Positions 6,652 to 16,746 of a stretch of DNA of 25,283 nt are shown here, one piece after another. Origin of the DNA: an uncultured Acetatifactor sp. (GTDB lineage: Bacteria > Bacillota > Clostridia > Lachnospirales > Lachnospiraceae); assembly GCA_934394665.1 (NCBI GenBank), contig CAKRRS010000036.1, positions 1-25,283 of the forward strand, in the 5' to 3' direction. The notes beneath the pieces were generated by a model, which ran no database searches, was not told where the DNA came from, and worked only from the letters and a program-made list of their open reading frames with translations. The position numbers and the translations under genes are program-made. Position 1 is the stretch's first letter, and the number at the start of each line of letters is the position of its first letter.

Positions 6652-8388
6652 CTACAGCTTCCACCCTACGGCTTCCATCTGGGTTGCCTTCATGTGGCTG
6701 TAAATGCCGTTCGCGGCTTCGAGTTCTGTGGGTGTTCCCTGCTCTGCCACCACACCGTCTTTCAATACGACGATCTTGTCCGCATCCGCCACGGTACGCA
6801 TGCGGTGTGCAATGATCATGACCGTCTTGTTGCGGATCAGTTTAGACAAGGATTCCTGAATCAGCGTCTCGTTATCCACATCCAGGGAAGCCGTCGCTTC
6901 ATCCAACAGGATAATGGGCGCATCCTTCAGGAATGCTCTGGCTATGGAGATGCGCTGTCTCTCACCGCCGGACAGTTCCGAGCCGTTCTCGCCGATCATA
7001 GTCTGCCAGCCGTTTGGCAGTTTTTCCGCGAACTCATCACAATGCGCCAGCTTTGCAGCTGCCAGTACTTCTTCGTCCGTGGCATTCTGCTTACCGATAC
7101 GGATATTTTCCATGATTGTATTGTTGAACAGCGTCACGTCCTGAAATACGATGGCATACAGGGACATCAACGTCTCCGGATCAATCGTGGAGATATCCAT
7201 ACCGCCTACCGTGATCTTACCCTTTTCAATATCCCAGAACCGGGAAGCCAGTCTCGATACAGTGGTCTTGCCACCGCCGGAAGGTCCGATCAAGGCAGTC
7301 ACTTCTCCCTGTTTTGCCGTAAAAGTCACATCTTTCAGAACCATATCCTGACTGTCATAAGAGAATCCCACTTGAGAAAATTCGATATCATAGCCTGCCG
7401 GATCCATGGTATCCGCACCGGTCTGAATCTTCGCAGACAGAATCTCGTCCAGTCGCTCGCTCTGCACACCGGTACTGATAATGGCTGCAAGATTCTGCAG
7501 CGCCACCTGCAGAGGATCATACATTCTGGAAACTAACAGTAAAAATACGAAGAATGTCAATACATCGATCTCACCTTTGACCAACAGGATACCTCCGGTC
7601 AATGCCACGGTTGCGATTCCCAGCTTTAAGATCATCTGTGCACCGCCGACAAACACAGCGGTTCCAAGCTCCGTCGTCAGCGCATGCTTCTCCACCGCAC
7701 GGATCTTGCCCTCCAGACCTTCCATATATTCTGCCTGTGCATTGTTGGCTCTGAGGTCTCTCACCGTCTCCAGACATTCCTGAATGCCGTCCGCGCAGTC
7801 CATTTTTAACTTCATCTGCTTTTTGCTCAGGCTCTTCTGCACTTTTCTCGAACAGCCTACAATGAGAAAAGATACCGGCAGCACCCACAGCGCTGCGATT
7901 GCCATTTTCCAGTTCAGAAAAAAGGTACCAATGGCAATCAATGTCGTGGAAATAATGGAACCTACCAGCTCCGGTACATAATGGGAAGAGGCTGTCTCCA
8001 TGGTGGCACAGTCCGACATAATGGCGCTGGTCAGATCAGACAGATCTTTTTTCCCGAAAAAGGACAACGGAATCTTGCGCAGCTGTTCCGCCAGGGCGAT
8101 TCTCCGCACACCGCTCTCCACATAAGTTGCCAGGAATGTGGCACGATACTGGATCAATGTAGTAATGGCGATCAATGCCAGACACAAGAGACACCCGATC
8201 AGATAGAATACACCTCTCCCTGCCATCGTCCCCTGCAGATAGTCTCTCACCAGAAAATATAACATCCACACCGGGAACATCAATACCAGATCTGAAATCG
8301 TAACGGATACGAATGCTTTCATCATATCTTGTGCACCTTTTTCCGAAAGTGCGTATCTATGTTGTAATTTTGCCTGTAAACTACTCAT
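6652..8388 (-). CDS. ABC transporter half-subunit, permease plus ATPase (YbtPQ/IrtAB-like)
   Basis: A half-transporter of 578 residues: a transmembrane domain with about six helices in residues 1-310, then a nucleotide-binding domain. Walker A GPSGGGKTT (about 368-376), Q-loop VFQD, signature LSGGERQRISIARA (about 473-486), Walker B IILLDEA (about 492-498), D-loop SLDVDN and H-loop AHR (about 527) are all intact. It pairs with the upstream gene to form a heterodimer. Two ATG codons compete: 8400 and 8388. The second is favoured because TGGAG stands six bases ahead and its ATGA overlaps the stop of a possible small ORF. The gene is the distal member of a tetR-ABC-ABC unit. Pairs of this kind include drug or peptide exporters and iron-siderophore importers; the neighbouring Fur-like site favours the latter, weakly. 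Confidence 0.9.
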   Translation of the reverse strand: MSSLQAKLQHRYALSEKGAQDMMKAFVSVTISDLVLMFPVWMLYFLVRDYLQGTMAGRGVFYLIGCLLCLALIAITTLIQYRATFLATYVESGVRRIALAEQLRKIPLSFFGKKDLSDLTSAIMSDCATMETASSHYVPELVGSIISTTLIAIGTFFLNWKMAIAALWVLPVSFLIVGCSRKVQKSLSKKQMKLKMDCADGIQECLETVRDLRANNAQAEYMEGLEGKIRAVEKHALTTELGTAVFVGGAQMILKLGIATVALTGGILLVKGEIDVLTFFVFLLLVSRMYDPLQVALQNLAAIISTGVQSERLDEILSAKIQTGADTMDPAGYDIEFSQVGFSYDSQDMVLKDVTFTAKQGEVTALIGPSGGGKTTVSRLASRFWDIEKGKITVGGMDISTIDPETLMSLYAIVFQDVTLFNNTIMENIRIGKQNATDEEVLAAAKLAHCDEFAEKLPNGWQTMIGENGSELSGGERQRISIARAFLKDAPIILLDEATASLDVDNETLIQESLSKLIRNKTVMIIAHRMRTVADADKIVVLKDGVVAEQGTPTELEAANGIYSHMKATQMEAVGWKL

Positions 8389-8537
8389 TTTAATCTCCAT
8401 TCCGCAGGCGCCACAATATAGCCAAAGCCATATAGATAGGGCTTGTGAAAAAATTTGCTATCACACATATTTTTCACACTTCTCCCGCCTCGTATTAAAT
8501 ACACATTGTAAACTCTGCATCGTAAAAACCTCTGCAT
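8385..8537 (-). CDS. Possible small ORF between the two ABC genes
   Basis: The two ABC genes are unusually far apart (about 200 bases). In the gap a 50-codon frame starts at ATG 8537 and ends in TGA whose last two bases begin the ATG of the following ABC gene (ATGA overlap), as in translationally coupled pairs. The ribosome site before 8537 is weak (AGAAAAGAG). A GTG further inside, with GGCGGGAG upstream, would give a shorter peptide of about 30 residues. The peptide is aromatic-rich (FFHKPYLYGFGYIVAPAEW) and matches nothing I know. Its end, AEWRLK, faintly recalls the C-termini of the two ABC proteins (GWKL and SWKVGA), so a remnant of a third copy is an alternative. It may well be untranslated. 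Confidence 0.3.
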   Translation of the reverse strand: MQRFLRCRVYNVYLIRGGRSVKNMCDSKFFHKPYLYGFGYIVAPAEWRLK

Positions 8538-8601
8538 AACTCTTTTCTTCTGATTGTTCTACGTTATTCAAAGCCTGTAAAACTTTAAACTATCAGCCCC
8601 C

Positions 8602-10368
8602 TTAAGCGCCGACCTTCCAGCTCACGGACTTGTTGTATTCTTCCCACATATGGGCATACAGTCCGTTCTGTGCAAGCAGTTCTTCATGTGTTCCCTGTTC
8701 TGCGATCTCGCCGTTTTTCAGTACGCAGATCCGGTCTGCATCCACTACGGAAGACAATCTGTGTGCGATCATGATCACGGTCTTTCCCTTGGAAAGTCCG
8801 GTGAATGCTTTCTGCACTTTGGCTTCATTATCGGGATCGGCAAAAGCGGTCGCCTCGTCAAGGATCAGGATCGGTGCGTTTTTCAGCATGGCTCTGGCAA
8901 TGGACAGGCGCTGTGCCTCACCGCCGGAGACATAGGTGCCCTGACTGCCGATGACCGTATCCACACCGTTCGGCATTTTGGCGATGATGTCCTCACACTG
9001 GGCATTTTTCAAAGCTTCCATCACTTCTTCCCGGGTGGCATCTTTTTTACCCATGCGGACATTATCATAGATCGACATTTTCAGCAGTTTACTGTCCTGG
9101 AACACGAAAGATACCATATCCATCAACTGTGCGGAAGGAATATCCTTTACATCCACACCGCCGATGCTGATCTTCCCTTCCGTAACATCATAGAAACGGG
9201 CAATCAGACTGGCTAACGTCGTCTTACCGCCGCCGGAAGGCCCTACGAAAGCGACATGTTCTCCTTCTTTGATGTCGAGACTGATCTGATGCAGGGCATC
9301 GCGCTCGGCATTTTCATAGCGGAAGGATACGTTCTGCAGCGAAACGGAATACTCCCGAATATCCTGCCTCATCGTTGCCTCCGGCAGAGGTTTTCTGTTT
9401 AAGATGCCGTCCGTTCTCTTCAGAGCATCCTCCACGATCATCTGGTTCTCGCCGCCGTACATGATCTTACCGAGGGTCACAGTCAGCACGGGGGTAATGA
9501 TGATGTAAAACAGCAGATTGATCAGTATTTCCGGATCACCGTTTGCTCCGCCGAACCAATAGGCCGCACCGATAAGTATGGCAAAGATGGCATTGATCAA
9601 TGTGGTGAAACCGACCATGGGCCACATCAGATCTTTCGTATATGCGATGGTCCATTTTTCATATTTCTTAATCGAAGTCTGGAAACGCTTGAAGGAAAAG
9701 ACCGACTGTCCGAAGGTCTTGACCACCGGGATACCGCGAACGTACTCCACCGCCTCGCTGGACATTTCTTCCAACGCATTCTGGTACTCTTCCATTTTGA
9801 TCTTCATGCGCTGACCGGTCATGGTTCCCATGATGAGAAAAGCAAATACCACAGGCACCAAACTCAACAGTCCCAGTTTCCAGTCAAATATTACCAGCAA
9901 AAGCAACAGTCCCACAGGCGTTGCCACAGCTCCAGCTTTATCCGGCAGCTGATGCGCCAGGTAGGTCTCCGTGGCCGCGGTGGATTCATTGACGATCTTG
10001 CGGATTTTGCCACTGCCTTCACTGTCCATGAACCCCATGGGAAGTGTCAGAATGTGCCGCATCAGGGTGCTTCGCATGTTGGCCTGCACATGGAATGCCG
10101 CAATGTGGGAGCACAGCAGTCCGCAGATATAGATGAACATGGATAACAGTGCAAATCCCACCGCCCGCCAGCCCAAGCCGGACAGATTCTGCGCTTTGCT
10201 GTAATCCGGTGCCGCCAGTACGACTTCCTGCATGATCCGCCAGATATCATAAAACGGCAGTAATGCGATCAGGGCACTGACCGCAGACAGAATCCATGAC
10301 GCGATGGTCAGGTACTTGTAGTTGCCCGCATAAGCGAACAGCTTCTGCATAGAGCTTTCTTTTTTCAT
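8602..10368 (-). CDS. ABC transporter half-subunit, permease plus ATPase (YbtP-like)
   Basis: The partner half-transporter, 588 residues. A membrane domain with about six helices (20-305) is followed by an ATPase domain with Walker A GPSGGGKTT (376-384), Q-loop VFQD (422-425), signature VSGGEAQRLSIARA (480-493), Walker B LILDEA (501-506), and H-loop AHR (535-537). The D-loop region reads AFADPDNE (508-515) instead of the usual SALD form; I recall this FADP(E/D)NE variant from YbtP-type siderophore transporters. The signature begins with V rather than L. The start is ATG 10368 with GAGGG about ten bases upstream. It is encoded between tetR and the second ABC gene and should form a heterodimer with it. 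Metal-siderophore import or small-molecule export remain open. Confidence 0.9.
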   Translation of the reverse strand: MKKESSMQKLFAYAGNYKYLTIASWILSAVSALIALLPFYDIWRIMQEVVLAAPDYSKAQNLSGLGWRAVGFALLSMFIYICGLLCSHIAAFHVQANMRSTLMRHILTLPMGFMDSEGSGKIRKIVNESTAATETYLAHQLPDKAGAVATPVGLLLLLVIFDWKLGLLSLVPVVFAFLIMGTMTGQRMKIKMEEYQNALEEMSSEAVEYVRGIPVVKTFGQSVFSFKRFQTSIKKYEKWTIAYTKDLMWPMVGFTTLINAIFAILIGAAYWFGGANGDPEILINLLFYIIITPVLTVTLGKIMYGGENQMIVEDALKRTDGILNRKPLPEATMRQDIREYSVSLQNVSFRYENAERDALHQISLDIKEGEHVAFVGPSGGGKTTLASLIARFYDVTEGKISIGGVDVKDIPSAQLMDMVSFVFQDSKLLKMSIYDNVRMGKKDATREEVMEALKNAQCEDIIAKMPNGVDTVIGSQGTYVSGGEAQRLSIARAMLKNAPILILDEATAFADPDNEAKVQKAFTGLSKGKTVIMIAHRLSSVVDADRICVLKNGEIAEQGTHEELLAQNGLYAHMWEEYNKSVSWKVGA

Positions 10369-10525
10369 GTGATCTTTCCCTCTTTCCCTTTGATTTAAAT
10401 TAATTTTTTGGATTTAATGTAACTCTTTAATTTCTAGAATTTCTTTTCATTTTGCCCTGCTTTTCATCATTTCTCTTTTCCGGACATTTGAGGCTCTATT
10501 GTCTTTCCTATCTAACACCGCTTAT

Positions 10526-10545
10526 TGATAATTAGTTTCAACTAA
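10526..10545. promoter_or_regulatory. Fur-box-like or DtxR-like operator
   Basis: TGATAAT-T-AGTTTCA (10526-10540) agrees with the 7-1-7 Fur box TGATAATNATTATCA at 12 of 14 positions. The overlapping TTAGTT-TC-AACTAA (10532-10545) is a perfect 6-2-6 dyad. It lies about 160 bases upstream of the first ABC gene. Iron control would fit a siderophore-type transporter, but AT-rich DNA yields such matches by chance. Confidence 0.4.
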
Positions 10546-10557
10546 CCGTCGGTCTTT

Positions 10558-10599
10558 AAGATAGACTGCTACCGTAATCTTCCATAGCAGTCTTATCTT
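10558..10599 (-). repeat. Long inverted repeat after the tetR stop codon
   Basis: AAGATAGACTGCTA (10558-10571) pairs with TAGCAGTCTTATCTT (10585-10599) with one bulged base and a 13-base loop. It begins five bases past the tetR stop. On the minus strand it is followed by AAAG, not T, so it is a poor terminator; it may stabilise the tetR message or partly reduce read-through into the ABC genes. Confidence 0.55.
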
Positions 10600-10604
10600 A
10601 TGCT

Positions 10605-11222
10605 TCACCCCAGCTTGATGATGGCTCCCCATCCGCCGTAGTGATACTTCTCCAGCATATGCAGATATTTTCTGGCAGTATCCCTGTCCATGCGGTGTCT
10701 GACGACTTCGAACATACTGTCAAACATGGCTCTCGACATGATATGTAGGAACTCCTCGGTGATCATGCTGCCTTCCTGTAGGAATTGTGTGGCTTCCATA
10801 TACTTGTAGGTATACTCCGTCTCAATGTCCACCAGATGTTCCACGAAATCCTGATACTTGGTACCGTAAGAGGCATCCAGCAGTAACCGGAAATCATCGA
10901 ACCGATCATAGACATAGTCAAGCATTTCATCCATACCGCCTACCACATAATCCTCCATTACCTTCGGCTGTTCCTCTGCCTCTCTGGCATGAAACGCCTC
11001 CTGGGTCTTAAGGAATATCTGCGTCAGCCCTTCCGCCGCCGGTTCCACAATCGCACAAAACAATCCTTCCTTGTCCCCAAACCGGGAATAGATGGATCCG
11101 GTAGTAGTGTCTGCCTTGGCTGCGATCGTACGAAGCGACGCTTCGGAATAGCCCTTCTCCAGGAATTCTTCTCTGGCACAGACGAGAATTCTCTCTGAAA
11201 CTCCTTCGATTGGTTTTGTCAC
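10605..11222 (-). CDS. TetR/AcrR-family repressor
   Basis: This 205-residue regulator has the TetR N-terminal helix-turn-helix (about 10-55: RILVCAREEFLEKGYSEASL, then TTTGSIYSRFGDKEGLF) and a helical ligand domain with no recognisable ligand signature. The start is GTG 11222, chosen because GGAGG stands five bases upstream. In-frame ATG codons at 11246 and 11282 lie inside the operator palindrome, at or ahead of the transcription start. The gene has its own promoter overlapped by a 38-bp palindrome, the usual sign of autorepression. It precedes the two ABC genes on the same strand and is the likely controller of the transporter. The inducer is unknown. Confidence 0.9.
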   Translation of the reverse strand: MTKPIEGVSERILVCAREEFLEKGYSEASLRTIAAKADTTTGSIYSRFGDKEGLFCAIVEPAAEGLTQIFLKTQEAFHAREAEEQPKVMEDYVVGGMDEMLDYVYDRFDDFRLLLDASYGTKYQDFVEHLVDIETEYTYKYMEATQFLQEGSMITEEFLHIMSRAMFDSMFEVVRHRMDRDTARKYLHMLEKYHYGGWGAIIKLG

Positions 11223-11238
11223 TTTTTCCTCCAAAAAA

Positions 11239-11276
11239 ATATTCATAACAGCGTTATATAACACTGTTATGAATAT
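11239..11276. promoter_or_regulatory. 38-bp palindromic operator of the TetR repressor
   Basis: Two 19-base half sites, ATATTCATAACAGCGTTAT (11239-11257) and its complement (11258-11276), differ at one position only. The palindrome covers most of the -10 box and the transcription start of tetR, so a bound dimer pair would block the promoter. Confidence 0.85.
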
Positions 11277-11300
11277 AAACATATTTCACTTTTTTGTCAA
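11272..11300 (-). promoter_or_regulatory. Promoter of tetR
   Basis: On the minus strand a perfect TTGACA (11295-11300), a 17-base spacer and TATATT (11272-11277). The -35 box lies seven bases beyond the stop codon of the EI gene, with no terminator between, so read-through from the PTS operon is possible. Confidence 0.85.
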
Positions 11301-11306
11301 GAGGGT

Positions 11307-12968
11307 TCATAGTTTTTTCTCTGCCAAAGCTGTCAGCTCCTGCAACGTACATTCAGCCAGTTTTGCCTTTACACCGGCGATATTTCCACTGCTCATAGAC
11401 AGCTTTCTCGCTCCCAGTCCCACCAGCAATTGGGCGGTCTCCGGATTTCCTGCCATTTCTCCGCAGACAGATATCTCCTTTTCCCGTTTGGAAAACTCCC
11501 GGAATACAAACCCAAGTAGCCGAAGCATTGCCGTAGAATCGCTTTTGTAATAAGCGGCCACCTCCGGATTCATCCGATCCGCAGCCGACAAATACTGCGT
11601 CAGGTCATTGGATCCTATGCTTGCAAAATCCACCTCTTCCGCCGCCAGATCTGCAATCAGGGCAATCGCGGGAATCTCTATCATAATACCGATTCGGATC
11701 TGTTCATCAAACTGCTGCTTTCTCTCTTTCAGCTGCTCTTTTGCCAGATTCAGGTACTCTTTTGCCTTGCGAATATCTTCCAGACTCCCGACCATCGGAA
11801 ACATGATTTGCAGAGGTCCGTAAGCAGAAGCACGCAGTGCCGCACGCAGTTGCGTTAAAAATAACTCTTTTTCCGCAAAACAAAGCCTGATTGCTCTTTT
11901 CCCCAAAAAAGGATTGTCCTCTTTTGGCAATTCCATGTAGGGCAATGTCTTATCTCCGCCGATATCCAGTGTCCGCAAAGTAACCGGATGTCCTTTTGCC
12001 TTTTGCACAACCTGCCTATAGGCTTCAAATTGTGTTTCTTCCCCCGGAAGTTCCTTCCCTTCCATATAAAGAAATTCTGTACGGAACAAGCCGATGAAAT
12101 CGTACCGGTCTGTCGGAACATCAAATTCCTGTGAGCCGATATTGATTCCTATCTTTATTTCTGTTCCGTCCTTCATAATTGCAGGTTTGTTTAAAAAATT
12201 TTTTTCTGCTTCTTTTTTGCGGAAAAAAGATGTCTGTTTTTCCCTGATATCGCGAATACATTCTTCTCCCGGTGTGACAAATATTTCTCCGGTCAAACCA
12301 TCCATGGCAAGCATAGTATCTGTAGGAATTTTTTCCGTAACATTCGGAACTCCCAGAATTGCAGGAATTCCGTAACTTCTTGCCAGGATTGCGGAATGTG
12401 AATTCACTCCGCCAACCTCCGTCAGGATTCCTTTGATATGTTTTCTGTCCATGGTGGCCGTATCACTGGGTAATAGGTCATGGGCTACCAGAATTACATC
12501 TTCCGAAAACGAAGACAGCTTAGACGTTTCCTGCCCCGACAGAATCCGGAGCAGCCGGTCTCTGACATCTCTAAGATCCGCCGCGCGCTCGGCAATCAAC
12601 GGATCCTCCACACCGGACAACAATTCTGCAAATTCTGTATACACCTTACTGACCGCGCTGTCCGGATTCATGTTTTCCTCACAGATTGTCTCCCGGATCT
12701 CATCAAGGATTTCTTCATCCTGAAGTAATTCCCGATGTGCACTGAAGATTTTTGCCTTATCCGGATCCTCTTTACACATACCGTTGTACAATGTCACCAG
12801 TTCAGTGTCTGCCTTTTCACAGGATTCCCTGAATTCCCGATATTTTTCCTCTTCCTGACCCTTGGGAAAAAATTCCGGAGCCTTTGTCAGTGTACCGGGA
12901 ATGTAGATATAAGATTTCGCATAAGCAATTCCCTCAGATACCGGATTTCCCTGTAATCTTTCTTCCAT
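11307..12968 (-). CDS. ptsI: PTS enzyme I (phosphoenolpyruvate-protein phosphotransferase)
   Basis: Enzyme I takes phosphate from PEP and passes it to HPr, the first step of the sugar PTS, in the cytosol. The protein has about 555 residues, close to the usual 570. The N-terminal HPr-binding part and swivel domain hold the phosphorylated His in GGVNSHSAILARS (His193, counted from the upstream ATG). The PEP-binding barrel has GLFRTEFLYM and IMFPMVGS, and the C-terminal catalytic Cys is in CGEMAGNPE. The usual GGRTSH is GGVNSH here, a deviation also seen in some paralogues. Starts at 12974 and 12968 are both possible; AAAGGCGG fits the latter better. It follows the HPr gene by about a dozen bases as the last gene of the beta-glucoside PTS operon. 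It may be a dedicated EI rather than the general one. Confidence 0.93.
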   Translation of the reverse strand: MEERLQGNPVSEGIAYAKSYIYIPGTLTKAPEFFPKGQEEEKYREFRESCEKADTELVTLYNGMCKEDPDKAKIFSAHRELLQDEEILDEIRETICEENMNPDSAVSKVYTEFAELLSGVEDPLIAERAADLRDVRDRLLRILSGQETSKLSSFSEDVILVAHDLLPSDTATMDRKHIKGILTEVGGVNSHSAILARSYGIPAILGVPNVTEKIPTDTMLAMDGLTGEIFVTPGEECIRDIREKQTSFFRKKEAEKNFLNKPAIMKDGTEIKIGINIGSQEFDVPTDRYDFIGLFRTEFLYMEGKELPGEETQFEAYRQVVQKAKGHPVTLRTLDIGGDKTLPYMELPKEDNPFLGKRAIRLCFAEKELFLTQLRAALRASAYGPLQIMFPMVGSLEDIRKAKEYLNLAKEQLKERKQQFDEQIRIGIMIEIPAIALIADLAAEEVDFASIGSNDLTQYLSAADRMNPEVAAYYKSDSTAMLRLLGFVFREFSKREKEISVCGEMAGNPETAQLLVGLGARKLSMSSGNIAGVKAKLAECTLQELTALAEKKL

Positions 12969-12983
12969 ACACATTTACCGCCT

Positions 12984-16041
<3,058 letters not shown>

Positions 16042-16090
16042 ACCTTTACTCCTTCCCTGTTGAAATACCTTCTTTTTACGTTTTGCAGAC

Positions 16091-16390
16091 TTATTGATAC
16101 AAGTCTTCCACCTGCTTCATAATATTGGCCACATTACCGATTGCATAATCATATGCCGGAATCACCGCAATAGGTTTTTGCGTATTTTGCACGATCTCAC
16201 CCTTTTTATAAGATACCTGCGGTCCCAACAGAATGACATCATAATTTTTGTACACATCTTCATATGCTGACATTCCCACTGCTTCGATCTTCAGAGAAAT
16301 TCCCTGTTCCTCTGCATATTTTTCCATCTTACGCATCAGAATTCCGGTAGACATCCCACCTGCGCAGATCAATAATACTTTTCGTTCCAT
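16091..16390 (-). CDS. celA: PTS EIIB, lactose/cellobiose family
   Basis: This 99-residue cytoplasmic EIIB passes phosphate from EIIA to the sugar during transport. The phosphorylated Cys9 is in LLICAGGMSTG, the P-loop of the CelA type, and the rest (VILLGPQVSYKKGE) fits the family. Length is normal. It lies between EIIA and EIIC with short gaps, as in standard cel operons. Confidence 0.94.
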   Translation of the reverse strand: MERKVLLICAGGMSTGILMRKMEKYAEEQGISLKIEAVGMSAYEDVYKNYDVILLGPQVSYKKGEIVQNTQKPIAVIPAYDYAIGNVANIMKQVEDLYQ

Positions 16391-16411
16391 ACGATTCCTC
16401 CTTGCTTTTCC

Positions 16412-16729
16412 CTACTTTTGATATAAAACGATCATTTCCCGGATCAAATCCAGTGCCAGTGCACTTCCCATCAGATGATCCTGCGCATGACACAATAAAA
16501 TACTTACCTGCGTCACTTCTCCGGACGCATCCATTTTCAACAGTTCTCTGTGAGATTCATGTGCTGTTTGAAGACTCTCTTCTGCCTCCTTCAGAAGTTT
16601 CTCTGCGTCTTCGAAATTTCCTTTTTTCGCCTCCTGCAGTGCAGCGAAGGCATCTGATCTTGCCTGTCCGGAATTGGCTATGATCATCATCGCGATTTCT
16701 TCCAGCTTTTCCTGCATATTTTCTTCCAT
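16412..16729 (-). CDS. celC: PTS EIIA, lactose/cellobiose family
   Basis: This 105-residue cytoplasmic EIIA receives phosphate from HPr and gives it to EIIB. The active His81 is in LLCHAQDHLMGS, a diagnostic motif of the LacF/CelC trimeric EIIA. The helical composition and length are normal. The start at 16729 is supported by AGGAGG seven bases upstream. Only 17 bases separate it from the regulator gene upstream, so both are on one transcript. Confidence 0.94.
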   Translation of the reverse strand: MEENMQEKLEEIAMMIIANSGQARSDAFAALQEAKKGNFEDAEKLLKEAEESLQTAHESHRELLKMDASGEVTQVSILLCHAQDHLMGSALALDLIREMIVLYQK

Positions 16730-16746
16730 TTTGTAACCTCCTGTTC

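Larger units (their letters stand above)
10369..10604. other. Intergenic region between tetR and the ABC genes
   Basis: About 236 bases without a gene. It contains a stable hairpin directly after the tetR stop (10558-10599) and a dyad that resembles a Fur box (10526-10545). The rest, toward the ABC start, is AT-rich and shows no convincing -35/-10 pair, though AT-rich boxes abound. Confidence 0.5.

Noticed and set aside
6592..7536. Long open frame on the plus strand opposite the ABC ATPase domain
   Set aside because: It lies antisense to intact Walker A, signature and Walker B motifs, has no ribosome site and no plausible protein features.
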